Origin: Choristoneura fumiferana
Lineage: Eukaryota; Arthropoda; Insecta; Lepidoptera; Tortricidae
DNA: 64,000 nt
Assembly (NCBI RefSeq): GCF_025370935.1
Contig: NC_133482.1
Location: 3,336,824-3,400,823, forward strand
Reading direction: 5' to 3'
The position numbers and the translations under genes are program-made. How positions within the stretch are numbered: the stretch's first letter is position 1; every line of letters starts with the position of its first letter. Positions 9,908 to 21,100 of the stretch are shown in pieces. Below the pieces are notes generated by a model. The model saw only the letters and a program-made list of their open reading frames with translations. It was not told the DNA's origin and searched no databases.

Positions 9908-11692
9908 TCAGGGTGAGGTTTGCTTGTATGTTCTGGTTGCTGGAATGTGATATGAGAAAGTTTTGTTAGGTTTCAAAGTAATGATATCTGAGATAAGAAG
10001 GCGTTTGAATAACGGGTACCATGGTTGTGCTTGCCAATTTGGCACAACCATAACTCCGTGGCTTTGTCGGAAACTATTTTCCTTAAGGTTTTTAATATTA
10101 TAGCAAAGGGCGGAAATGCGTAGAAGTAAAGGTTGACCAAGAACTGTGAACGCATTGACAGCAAATGCATCAGGGTCTTTATGCCATGATATGTATTTTT
10201 CACATTTGGCATTGATCCGACTCGCAAATAAGTCCATTTCTGGGAATCCAAATTTATTGGTAATGAGCTGGAAAGCGTCATCAGCCAGCTCCCACTCTAT
10301 ATCAGGGTGTACACGGCGCGATTCAGCGTCGGCAATTTCGTTATCTGCTGATTTGATATACGATGCGAAGATGTGAATTTTTCGAGATTCGCACCATTGC
10401 CATATGTCCTTTGCTATTTTTGTCAGGTGTGGAAATTGAATTCCACCCATGCGGTTTATGTATGCAATGGCCGTTGAGTTGTCTATACGTAAAAGAATAT
10501 TGCAATGAGTCAGGTGTTTGGCAAAAATTTTTAGGCCAAAAAATGCTGCCAATAACTCGAGGCCATTGATATGCATACTCCTTTCATCGCATGACCATAG
10601 CCCACTAGCTGACCTGTCTCCACAAGCTGCCCCCCACCCAGTAGTTGAGGCGTCAGTGAAAATTTCAGTGTGGTAATCATCATTTCTGATTTTTTGTACA
10701 GAGTTCTTGATGGCATGTAGCCACCATTTAAAATCGAACAACAAACTATCAGGGAGTGTCATATATTTGTCATAATCATCATCACTCTTTAAATTAAGAT
10801 ATTTAATTCTCTCAAACTCTTTAGTGTATAGCATGCCATATTCAATAGCCGGACATGCTGATATTAAAGTTCCTACTAATTGGGCAAATTTCCTAATCTT
10901 ACAGCGTTTGAGGTTCATCATTTTTATCAATTGTAAATATATGCTAATTCTTTTTTCTTTTGGAAGTGATATCTGAAACTTTTTGGAGTCTATAATAAAA
11001 CCTAAAAACTTGCAAGACGTTGAAGGTGACAGGATACTTTTTTCCTCATTTATAATAAAGCCAAGGCTTTTTATTAATTTAATTGAAAGATTAACATTTT
11101 CTATACAATCTTTCTGCGACTGACCTATTAAGAGTAGGTCATCCAGATATATGGTTGATAAAAAACCACAATTCCTTAATAACTTGACCACAGGTTTCAT
11201 TATTTTGGTGAAGATGTAAGGTGCTACGTTTAATCCGAAGGGTAAAACATTGAACTCATAAATGTCATTTTCAAACATGAACCTAAGGTATTTTCTAGAG
11301 TCTTTGTGAATTTTTATTAAGTGATAAGCATCTTTTAAATCTAATGTGGCCATCCAACAATTTCTTGATACCAGTTTAACTGCTGTTCTAAGATCTTCAA
11401 GTTTGAAATGGTCAGTACTGATAAATCGGTTAAGGCTTTTTAAGTTTAAAATGAAGCGCATTTTACCATTTGGCTTGGGTCGCAAGAAAATGCTTGAGAT
11501 GAACTGATCTCTGCACGGGACACACTTCGAAATTGCACCTATAGTAATAAGGTTTTGGATTGCCTCATTAAAATGACATTTCTCAGTACCAGAGTATGTG
11601 GGGGCACTAGGGGTTTGATTTTGTATAACATGCTTTGTAAATTTTAATTTGTACCCTTTGACCCATGACAAGACAGTGACATCCTTTGACAA
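9908..11692 (-). CDS. DIRS reverse transcriptase / RNase H
   Basis: A 594-codon frame with two domains. The RT (about residues 60-250) shows Lys-Met-Arg-Phe-Ile-Leu-Asn, Leu-Asp-Leu-Lys-Asp-Ala-Tyr, Leu-Pro-Phe-Gly-Leu and the catalytic Tyr-Leu-Asp-Asp at about 182. The RNase H (about residues 340-470) begins Phe-Thr-Asp-Ala-Ser, followed by Gly-Leu-Glu-Leu and Arg-Ile-Asp-Asn, giving the Asp/Glu/Asp carboxylates. The DIRS-typical Met-Asp-Leu-Phe-Ala-Ser block follows. Near 10160-10060 the expected Tyr-Ala-Phe-Pro-Pro-Phe segment lies in another frame and the original frame then resumes, so two compensating small indels have garbled about 30 residues. It copies the element's RNA into DNA. Its neighbours are gag on the 5' side, 53 bp away, and the recombinase on the 3' side. 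Confidence 0.9.
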   Translation of the reverse strand: MSKDVTVLSWVKGYKLKFTKHVIQNQTPSAPTYSGTEKCHFNEAIQNLITIGAISKCVPCRDQFISSIFLRPKPNGKMRFILNLKSLNRFISTDHFKLEDLRTAVKLVSRNCWMATLDLKDAYHLIKIHKDSRKYLRFMFENDIYEFNVLPFGLNVAPYIFTKIMKPVVKLLRNCGFLSTIYLDDLLLIGQSQKDCIENVNLSIKLIKSLGFIINEEKSILSPSTSCKFLGFIIDSKKFQISLPKEKRISIYLQLIKMMNLKRCKIRKFAQLVGTLISACPAIEYGMLYTKEFERIKYLNLKSDDDYDKYMTLPDSLLFDFKWWLHAIKNSVQKIRNDDYHTEIFTDASTTGWGAACGDRSASGLWSCDERSMHINGLELLAAFFGLKIFAKHLTHCNILLRIDNSTAIAYINRMGGIQFPHLTKIAKDIWQWCESRKIHIFASYIKSADNEIADAESRRVHPDIEWELADDAFQLITNKFGFPEMDLFASRINAKCEKYISWHKDPDAFAVNAFTVLGQPLLLRISALCYNIKNLKENSFRQSHGVMVVPNWQAQPWYPLFKRLLISDIITLKPNKTFSYHIPATRTYKQTSP

Positions 11693-11745
11693 TAGTGACC
11701 ACTGCTTGTAAAATAATGAAAGCTGACCAGCGTACTTTACCAGTC

Positions 11746-12363
11746 TTAGCGGCGGCGAGTTTGCTTTGCTGGATGCTGCAATGGCTTCGACGAGTGCGCG
11801 TGCGTCGGTGCTCGGTTGTAGCGTTGATGAGGCCCCGCTGAAGTCATTTGATTTGCAGGCTCTCGGCTCCTCGGTGGTCCCTGCTGCCTGCGAGCTGGGG
11901 CCGGGGCTTTGTAGTTTAAATGATGGCTGTTAGGTGGTTTGACTGGTTTAACTTGACTTCTTACTTTTAATTCTGTGCCAGACTTTGTCAAGGCTTTTGC
12001 TGTTCTAAGGGCCTCTGCTAGGTCCTCTCCGAAAAGAAATTTGTCGATTTTGGTATTCACCAAATGCTCTTTCAGGTCTTTTTTGATCGAGAAAATTGCG
12101 AAATTTCGCCTAATCACGGATTCCGCATGTTGAATATCGCATAAAATGCGGCAGACGTCCATGAGCTGTTTTACCCGCTCACTGTTTTTATCTTTGGCTA
12201 GTAGCTCCTTGCTTATTACGCCGGCCAGCCCCGCTATTGCGCCTCCGAGTTGTTTTTGTCGCATTTCAATTCCTTTGTCCCGCTTTATTACGGTTTCAGT
12301 GACTGCTGCCTTTATTTCCGGATTCATACTAGGTGAATTAATTTTTGTGCAGTTGGCTGGCAT
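11746..12363 (-). CDS. DIRS gag, C-terminal part
   Basis: A 205-codon frame starting Met-Pro-Ala-Asn-Cys, followed by Asn-Pro-Glu-Ile, the conserved entry of DIRS gag proteins. A helical region follows, and from about residue 140 there is a basic Pro/Gln/Arg/His-rich tail suited to nucleic-acid binding. Its ATG overlaps the stop of the upstream frame (TAATG). Family comparison suggests the two frames were one protein split by a one-base change in a T run (12365-12369 on the plus strand). Programmed slippage is an alternative that cannot be tested here. It would package the element's RNA. Confidence 0.75.
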   Translation of the reverse strand: MPANCTKINSPSMNPEIKAAVTETVIKRDKGIEMRQKQLGGAIAGLAGVISKELLAKDKNSERVKQLMDVCRILCDIQHAESVIRRNFAIFSIKKDLKEHLVNTKIDKFLFGEDLAEALRTAKALTKSGTELKVRSQVKPVKPPNSHHLNYKAPAPARRQQGPPRSREPANQMTSAGPHQRYNRAPTHAHSSKPLQHPAKQTRRR

Positions 12364-12644
12364 TAAAAATGTTCTCTTTTGGAGAGGCCCTTGGTAGCGA
12401 TATGCTCTAACCTACATGCCAGGTCTTTATGTATATCGTCACTGAACTGTGTTATTGCAGTCGGGTCAGCGCCTAATATTTCTGCTATAGAGCCATCCAG
12501 TTCTGGGGGAATTTCTTCTTCTTTGTTTTCCATTGTTATCTCAGCACCAGTCATAGCATCTTTGTTCAAACCTTCATCTTCTACCTGGTAAACCTGGTCT
12601 TCAAACAATGAGTCTTCTAGCTCATCTCCAACTGTAATTAACAA
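12363..12644 (-). CDS. DIRS gag, N-terminal part
   Basis: A 93-codon frame, very acidic in its first 50 residues (many Glu and Asp). Its C-terminal part has Ile-Leu-Gly-Ala-Asp-Pro and Gly-Leu-Ser-Lys-Arg-Glu, resembling the segment that precedes Pro-x-Asn-Cys in DIRS gag. It ends in TAA overlapping the ATG of the next frame by one base. The start is the first ATG after the leader; an earlier non-ATG or spliced start is possible. It is recognised mainly through its neighbour. Confidence 0.6.
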   Translation of the reverse strand: MLITVGDELEDSLFEDQVYQVEDEGLNKDAMTGAEITMENKEEEIPPELDGSIAEILGADPTAITQFSDDIHKDLACRLEHIATKGLSKREHF

Positions 12645-12794
12645 TATTTTCGTTTAATGACGGTCCTTGGCTCATGTTACCACAGGCTGAGCCCACGTTT
12701 TGAGTTTTAGAAATCAACTGAGCTTATAAAAGCTAGTTTGTTACACCGAGCACGCGATTACGTCAAACTTATTTGACAAGGTCAGTATATGACA

Positions 12795-13085
12795 GATCAG
12801 CCCCATAAGCTGTCCTGAGAAATTAATTTACTGTTGGATCAGTCCCAAAAACTGTCCTGAGATGTTGATCATTTTATGCGGATCAGTCCCAAAAACTGTC
12901 CTGAGATATAAATCACTTTTGCGGATCAGTCCTACTGACTGTCCTGACAAAGCAATGCTAATTACCTATTTTATCATTGCGAAACAGTCCCAAAAACTGC
13001 TCTGATAATGATTAATAGGTAAGTCTACCGATTCATGTGGTAAACGCGTCTAAATGGGCGAACCGGCCCCTCAAGCCGTTCTGAC
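12795..13085 (-). promoter_or_regulatory. Array of six dyad motifs upstream of DIRS gag
   Basis: The 26-bp motif 'gatcagtcccaaaaactg' plus 'tcctgaga' recurs at 12795, 12837, 12881, 12924, 12981 and 13060 (spacings 42, 44, 43, 57, 79). Each has a short inverted core: CAGT/ACTG in four copies, CAGC/GCTG in the first and CGGC/GCCG in the last. Both arms change together. They lie 150-440 bp before the gag ATG on the element's sense strand, so they could be transcription-factor sites or RNA hairpins in the leader. The function is not known. Confidence 0.75.
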
Positions 13086-13499
13086 TATTCATTGGCGCGT
13101 GCGCCATTACTTTTCCCTCTTTAGATAAGCTTGAGTTATTTAACATAACTTGTACAAAAGGATTGTTTATTACTCACACACAAGCCTGTTTCCAGCCGAT
13201 CGCCAGACTCCTCTTGTTTTCTTCGCGGAAACGGCGTCGTCATCGCCATTACTATTGCGTCGCAGCGTTTTAGTTCCGTTCCAGTTTTTTCAGTTTATGG
13301 TTTAGTTTTTCCCATTCGTTTTTTCCATTTACGTTTCGGCATTGTTTTAAGTAACTAAAAGTCGAAAGTATAGCTACGCCTGTTTTGTTTTAATTGTTAA
13401 AAACTTATAAATTATTGAGAAAATTGCGTGGTGGTTTGGCACTAAAAACGTGAATGACAGCGCTAGAGATGGGCCGTCACGGGGATACCAGAAGAGTTA

Positions 13500-13869
13500 A
13501 AAAAAAAAAAAAAAAAAAGTATATTTCTCAACTATTAGTGCTGAGTGGTGTCACTTGCGTGTAACTACATAATATAATTACAGCTTTTCAGGTTCTAATC
13601 TTGAAGGACGAAGTGCGAAGTAAAATTGCGTTGCGTACTATTATTGTACCGTGTTTGTCAAACTTGAACCTAATGGCTAAAAGTGGCTCCGCGCGGTAAC
13701 GTTTCGTTGCTTGCTCTACCATTTGGGAATCCAGGCGTGTGTTTGTGGTGTATGTATATTCACACACATACGTGTGCCCGTATCTCACAGAAGTTTTAAT
13801 TCAAGATTATAAGTTACCTACATTAACAGGTTTAAAAAAGACGCTTAATTAAATTAAATGAAATATTTA
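13500..13869. other. Poly-A run and unassigned non-coding sequence
   Basis: An A run at 13500-13518 is followed by sequence with no coding support. The minus-strand open frame 13588-13788 has no family resemblance. Confidence 0.45.
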
Positions 13870-14085
13870 TTTGCGGAATCATCATCATCATCATCATCCC
13901 AGCCTGTATACGTCCCACTGCTGGGCACAGGCCTCCTCTCAGAAAAAGAGGGCTTAGCCGTAGTTCCACGCGGGCCCAGTGCGGATTGGGAACTTCACAC
14001 GCACCATTGAATTGCTTCGCAGGTTTGTGCAGGTTTCCTCACGATGTTTTCCTTCACCGCAAAGCTCGTGGTAAATTTGCGGAAT
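13870..14085 (-). mobile_element. 5'-truncated tRNA-derived SINE with target-site duplication
   Basis: The (ATG/CAT)n tail is at 13880-13898 and the body runs through 'cccactgctgggcacaggcc' to 'aaagctcgtggtaaa'. The tRNA head present in the complete copy at 14340-14652 is missing. The 10-bp sequence 'tttgcggaat' occurs at 13870-13879 and again at 14076-14085, a perfect target-site duplication. Confidence 0.85.
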
Positions 14086-14339
14086 ATGGGTAAGTAATAT
14101 AGTTTTCGTGAGCCAATAACAGAACTCACAAACAAACTAAATACTGTAAGCGTAACCAAATATATATTTATTATCCGAGATGCATTAAGTATACGCTAAT
14201 CCAAAAGTGAACCCTAAACTGACCGCACAGAGTTGGACTCAGTGCACCCTGTAGATAAATGACTACTTTGTTGCATCGCAACGGCTTTGTGTCATATCAT
14301 AATTCCAGTAACTAATCTCTACGCAGCATCATATGCACT

Positions 14340-14652
14340 ATCATCATCATCATCATCCCAGCCTATATACGTCCCACTGCTGGGCACAGGCCTCCTCTCA
14401 GAACAAGAGGGCTTGGGCCATAGTTCCCACGCGGGCCCAGTGCGGATTGGGAACTTCACACACACCATTGAATTGCTTCGCAGGTTTGTGCAGGTTTCCT
14501 CACGATGTTTTCCTTCACCGCATAGCTCGTGGTAAATTTCAAATGTAATTCCGCACATGAATTTCGAAAAACTCAGAGGTACGAGCCGGGGTTTGAACCC
14601 ACGACCCTCTGCTTGAGAGGCGATAGGTCAAACCACTAGGCCACAACGGCTT
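14340..14652 (-). mobile_element. Full-length tRNA-derived SINE
   Basis: On the minus strand it begins with a tRNA-like head ('gtggcctagtggtttgacc', B-box 'gggttcaaacccc') at about 14652-14580. A body follows, and it ends with a (TGATGA)n-type tail. Other copies are at 13870-14085, 43063-43310, 45281-45578 and 57741-57990. Confidence 0.85.
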
Positions 14653-15130
14653 TATATATGCACTATGCAGTACATATATATATTCCCTAAAATAGGAGCA
14701 AACGGCTGACGATTGGGCTGGTTAAAATTCTATGGCTTTGCTTAGCTTAGCTTAGTTATGCGAGTAGAATCGAACCTTGAACTTAAAGCCCTGTGGTCTG
14801 ATACAGTCTGTATTTATAACTACTCAGTTCTACAGGATGACAATTTGAAACTGAAAAATGTACAGTTACAGCGAGGAAAAAATTTACTATCAAATTTATT
14901 ACATTTTGACTTTAAAAAATTATGAGTGTTAACGACGCATTTTGGACTCACTATAATTGAATATGAAGTAAATTCAGAGGCTGCATCACCAAAACAATCT
15001 ATACTAATTTCGTTTCATTTCATGGATTGTTTACTGGGTTTATACTGCGGTTGTATCCTCCACTATTTGGCTGTCTCGTCACACATGGCTCAGTCGGCTA
15101 ATCGTTAGTAATGTGTTTGCATGACAGTTG
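14653..15130. other. Non-coding, no gene recognised
   Basis: Contains a short 'gcttagcttagcttag' tandem at about 14740. From about 15045 it weakly resembles 1228-1319, the left shoulder of the large duplication. Confidence 0.45.
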
Positions 15131-18100
15131 ACACTCGTAAGGGGTGGTTTTGTGATGGCAGACCGTTTACTTATGATTATGACATTATATACGTATGTAT
15201 ACAGGGGCCATGTGGTTTTTGTGACATTTAATGTGATATTTGCAGAACCGTGGAGTAAATATATTTGTTCGGCAGCTCGGAGAGAGAGAAGGATGAGTTG
15301 GATACTTATCTTTTCAAAGTCAAAGTCCTTATCAAATGCTGCAAGAAACTCAACGAGGTATATTTTTAGGGTTCCGGAGCCAAAATGGCAAAAACGGAAC
15401 CCTTATAGTTTCGCCATGTCTGTCTGTCTGTCTGTCTGTCCGTCCGCGGCTTTGCTCAGGGACTATCAATGCTAGAAAGCTGTAATTTTGCACTTTTTAA
15501 ATTTTAAACTATGCCGGCAAAATGGTAAAATCAAAAATTAAAAAAAAATTTTTTTAGGGTACCTCCCATAGACGTAAAGTGGAGGTGATTTTTTTTCTCA
15601 TCCACGCAAACGCATTTAAATCGGTCCACCCGTTTACGAGTAAGAGCTACGGTGCCACAGACAGACAAACATACATAGCGGTCAAACTTATAATACCCCT
15701 CTTTTTGCGTCGGGGGTTAAAAAAGGAAAAAAAGAGCACGATCTACTTATGTTTTAATTATTAGGTCCTATTAGCTCTTATTAAAGGCCCCATCCGGTAT
15801 AAATTGCTGTCCATACTAATATTATAAATGCGAAAGTATGTTTGTCCGTCTTTCACGTCGAAACGGAGCAACGGATCGACGTGATTTTTGGCATAGATAT
15901 AGTTTATGGGCTCGAGAGTGACATAGACTACTTTTTATCCCGAAAAAATGCACAGTTCCTGAGGGAACGCGCGCGATAACCGAATACCACGCGGGCGGAG
16001 CCGCGGGAAAAGCTAGTAAATATAATGTTAATTCATGGAAAGACCTTTTTATAAACATAAGCTAAATACCTATATAAATAAAGTAATGCGGGTCGGCTAC
16101 AAATTAACAATGATTAATCATTGCCTAATGATGCAGTATTTTGTAGACAAGCCAATAATAGTAGATTGTAGGACGTAGCTGACAGTTTTGTGATTGCCAA
16201 CGAAATTGTATTACAATGACTAAGCAGCGATGATATATTTACATTAGGGTGGTGCTGGACTCTACCAAAAATTCAATAAAAAGAAAAAAAAAAGTTGATA
16301 TTTCCTCACGTCGACATTACAACTGATTTTATATTATTTAATTGACTGAGGTAATGTCAGGCCAGGATCAAGTAGCTCTTTAATGGTACATGACATCGAC
16401 TTGAACTTTGTAAACATATGAAAATGAGATGAAAATAAAATGCAGTTTAGAAAAAGTAATCAAAAGCTTGTACGATTTTTTTTAACAAGAACTTATCATT
16501 TTTAATCCCTCATGCAAAAAGAGGGTTAGAAGAGGGAGTGTTATACGTTTGATGCCCATGTCTGTCTGTGTGTTTGTCAGTGGCATCGTAGTAGGACAAA
16601 CAGATGGACTGATTTCGAAGCAGTTTTCTTACGTGACAGCGAGTTTTATTGCGGTGATTCTTAGCTATGTTTCATTTTAATCGGTTCAGCCGTTTTTGGG
16701 ATATTGAACTTTAAAATAACAACGGCGGGGATTTTTCGAGTTATCTAAGTCGGTAAGGTTATGTAAGCTATTTATATTATTCAATTTAGATTTAGATGTG
16801 GGGTAAACCATACAGGAATCGGCCACGTTACAGTAATTGCCCACTTGATTTTTTATATGAAACAACAATAATACAAATAATTTAATAATCAAAGCGAATA
16901 GATTATTATAATTAGCACGATATTTGTTACCACCACCTTTCTTTGTAGGTAAATTTTTGATTTTATTCAGTGGGCAATTACGGAACCGTGGCTAATTAAT
17001 GTATGGTTTACCTGTGCTGAAACAAAAATTAATAGAATCTCTTATTTTTCTCGTAGAGTAAGGCACGATCCGAACTATTGCACTTACCGTCACACTTTTG
17101 TTAGGGCGCGTCTCCACTGACGTATCGGCTTATCCATCATCTGAGTGATATATGCCTTTGTTTTAGTTGATTACCGTGTGCACACGCCCTTAGCGCTTAA
17201 ATAATGAATGTTAATTAATTTGAATCTATGGTTAGTTGATGTTTGTTGGGAAATTCATTTGGGCTTTTGAAAGAAGTTCGTGTTTAAAAGATAACTTAGA
17301 CACTAGATTAACATGTCTTTAAAGCAGCGTTTCCACCAATAATGTGCGAGGATGTGTTTTTCATTAGGTAACCAATAGAAACGCATCATTTACACATCCT
17401 CGCACAGCACATCTCTGGTGGAAACAGCTGAGCGGAGCGAGGCGTGGTAAATGAAGTGTTTTTATTAATTAGTGGAAAACAAATTCCTCGCAAGCCTAAC
17501 CAAAACTGTAGTTTTTTGGTATATGACAGACTTTAAGATTTCTGTGATCATTCTATTTACCTTTTTTGTTTTCTAAACTTACTAATATTTTAAATACGAA
17601 AGTTTGTGTGTGTCTGTGTGTGTTTGTTTGGTATGGAGATGGGATGGTTGGATACCCTAGGAAAGATACGAAATAGTTTTGATCCCGAAAATAGCATTGT
17701 TCCCGCAGGATTCTTTGCGGAGGAAGTCTATTTTTTATTTTACTGGATGGCAAACGAGCTAGTGGGTCTCCTGATGGTAAGAGATCACCACCGCCCATAA
17801 ACATCTGCAACACCAGGGGTATTGCAGATGCGTTTCCAACCTAGAGGTCTAAGATGGGATACCTTAAGTGCTAGTAATTTCACCGGCTGTCTTACTCTCC
17901 ACGCCAAAACACAACAACGCAAGCACTGCTGCTTCACGGCAGGATTAGCGAGCAAGACCTAGTATATATTTCGTAAACGCCTGAAGACGTAAAAATCGCG
18001 AACGATCTTAAAAATACAATCGACCAACACTGACGTGAAAAACTTTTCCTATTATTTAAGTGAAGACATAATTACAAAACAGCCTCCGTCCATTTGAACA

Positions 18101-21100
18101 ACACGCGATATTTGCACTTATAACCTAACAATATAGTAGCAATTCCTCTGACCGAAGCGTCAATAAGTCCTTTTCAAATTTACTCTAGAAGGTACACTTT
18201 TATTTAACTTCTTAATCTCCTGTCTCGTTGTCTACACTGACGGCTTCTTGGACCCTAAAATGCCCAAAACTTCGTATTTTAATACAATAATACTCCTCCA
18301 GGAGCCAAAAGCGCACGCGGGATTAGAGGAATACCGAACTTTAGTCATTTAACAGGCTATTTCAAGAAATTAAAAAGCTATTCGCCATCTTTGGACAGAT
18401 TTTATGCTGTCATCCGTTTAGTTGAAAAGAATGACAGTTCTTATTATGTCCACGTCGCGGCATCTGGATCATTTCGTCTAAAAATCAGCTGGTCTAACAA
18501 GCAACTGGTCTAAATAGCAAGTGGTATAAAAAGTACCCAAAACGTCTATTTGATCTCTGTTCTCCGACACTTAAATTGATAGTGTTCGCCAAAGTGACAC
18601 ACACAATTCAATTTTGACAATTTAAGGATTCACTCTGTGAACCAAAGTTGAGAGAGCTCCGCTTTGCGCAGCTCCTATTCCACGCAACTATTGAATAAAA
18701 TAACAATTAAAATAAGATTGGTTCTCCTTTAGGGATCGTCATAATGAAAACGCATTTAAAAAAAATGGCTTGCCCATTGTCATCTCAATGAGACAATTCG
18801 CTTAGCTACAACTGTGTCCCTCGTTCTTCTACTTATCTTGTCATTTCTGATTCGAGCACTCTAAACATCACGGCTCTCGTTCCAGCTTCAGTGCAATGAA
18901 AGAGATGAAAGTAATGCTGACGATTTTTAATACGGACATTGATCATTCATCACAGAGTGTTATTAATGAAATAGGAAGAACTTTATTACAGTAGGTTCAC
19001 TAACGTTACAAATATAAACATTATGGCAAAGTTGGAAATTGCAACACGCCTTGATTACACAACTGTTTTAATAAACAGCGGGAAGACTTTAAATTAACCT
19101 AATTAACTTTTTTTTGTACAGTTATAATTTTATGTAAGTAGAGTGTTTATGGTCAAATAAACAACAATAGGACGGCGGGGTAGACCCAAATGAAGATGGT
19201 GGGACGATCTGTATTGACGAACTAAATTAAAACACTGGATTGCAATGGTTTGAACTATATAATGAAAAAAAAAAAGGAAGTCAACAAGAGGATGCTAGAG
19301 CAACCAATCTGACAGAGCAACTGATTTCGATGAGCTCTGTCAGACGGATTGCATCAGATTGAAATATAGAATTAAAACTAAGTATTATGAACAAGGAGGC
19401 TTTCAAGTAGGAGTTCCAACCAGTCGCCAACAATCTGGATATACTCGTATTTGTTGACAACCTGCCTCAGATTGCTTTGGATCGGGAACCCATGTGCTCC
19501 ATTCCTTTCCTGGGCCTTTGCCCAGCATTGGGCATCAACCAAGGCTATATAATAATAATAGACAGCAATTCTATAGACAGTTTTTAAGCATTTTAGCTGT
19601 GCACAAAAACAATGTATTTTTTAAACATGAGAAATAGTAATGTAATTTCTTTTAGTCGCTTTTTTTAGCATACGAAAAACGACGGTGTTGAAACGCTTCA
19701 GGGCCTCGCCCGGATACGTACATTATTAATGTATTCATCGAATTAGTTTAACCTGAGTAAACATAATAATTGATTATTATATACCTAGTTACATTTTTTT
19801 AACTAGTGATGATTTTTACCCAGTCCTTTGTCATTGAACATTCCATCAAGCACGAGATACTTATTTAAATAGAATTTTAATGTAAATCAATGTCACACCT
19901 CTTTTTCTTTGAGTGAACTTGCTGTAACTTTAAGCTTTGTTTATTTGGTGAACGTAGCGCGATGTTAAACGTTACAAGTAAAGTTTGAAGAAGGTTCGGA
20001 ACTGCAAATTTAGCGCTACCGAGCGTAATGTTGCCAACATTATTAGGTAGAAATGTGTATGGGTAGTAGTTATTTTTGAAACTTTTGCGTCTGGTGTGTT
20101 TCAGTTTCAGCTACTTATTTTGAGTTAACTGTGGCGGTAGTTTTCGAGCAGGTCTTTTTGTGTTGAGGCTCAAAAAGGTAAAGGAGAATCGCCTATGCTT
20201 ATTTGAGTAATAATTATAATGTTATATAGTGTTAAAATGTTTGCGTAAAAATGCAAACACAAAACCGAGCCTAAAAATTATGTTGGCTTCGGTTTGTTTT
20301 CTTATTTTTTTATGTCATTATTTATGGAACCTGCTTAATTACATTACATAACAGTTTTTAATGATGCGTTCATGCATTCATTACCTGTAACGGATAATAT
20401 AGACCGTGATTCACTCTAATAAAATTTGTTTTTTTTTTTCAAATATCCAAATTATTGATCAAAACTTGGAAATGAGAAAATATTTATAATCTTAGTGAAG
20501 ATATAAACTCAGGGATTCCGTTTAAATTATGCCCCTTTAAGACATTAAGCGGCTTGGTCTTAAATATTATAGCTATCGCTTCGCAGTCGCCCAACTGGTG
20601 CGACCTCGACTTTAGCCGTAGTCAGCAACATTAGTTTACATTGCAAAGAGTCGCTACTTCCTTCAGCTCATATTTAATTAATAGACAAAAAACCGGCCAA
20701 GAGCGTGTCGGACACGTCCAAGACAGGGTGCTGTAGGCATTACGAAAAAATCAATATTACTTGATTTCTTAGGATTTCGTATTGTGTACGGAATCTTCCA
20801 AAATTAGGTATATTTTGTACCTTAAACTTCTAATAATTCTCAAGCAATCTTAGCCGTTATAATTTTTTAAAAATATGATACACTTAACATCCTGATTTTT
20901 TTCAAATGTTTCAAATGGGGGGGGCTCGGTTTTAATGAAAATTTGCACTTTAAAGTTGAATATTTCGCAAACGGATCACTGACTCGAAAAACCCCCCAAT
21001 GATTTTAAAATATCTATCCAACGATACCCCACACTATATACTTAGTCGATAAAAAAAAGTCTTTTCCCTAATTTTTTTTTGTTTTTTTTTTATTTACCGC

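Larger units (their letters stand above)
9235..13480 (-). mobile_element. DIRS-type tyrosine-recombinase retrotransposon, incomplete at its 3' end
   Basis: Read on the minus strand the order is: a dyad-rich leader (13085-12795), gag (12644-11746), RT plus RNase H (11692-9908) and tyrosine recombinase (about 9850 into the gap). This order, together with a YLDD-type RT and the DIRS-specific 'DLFAS' block after RNase H, defines the DIRS order rather than Gypsy or BEL. No inverted terminal repeats or internal complementary region can be seen, because the gap removes the 3' end. The right limit near 13480 is a guess based on where recognisable element sequence stops, before a poly-A run at 13500. 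Several frame disruptions show the copy is probably not autonomous. Confidence 0.85.

Noticed and set aside
10146..10716. Plus- and minus-strand open frames overlapping the DIRS polymerase
   Set aside because: They are shadows of the RT/RNase H frame. Only the piece with Tyr-Ala-Phe-Pro-Pro-Phe is meaningful, as evidence of compensating frameshifts.
12795..13085. Bacterial-style operator array from contamination
   Set aside because: It lies directly upstream of a eukaryotic DIRS gag and is surrounded by insect repeats, so it belongs to the retrotransposon.
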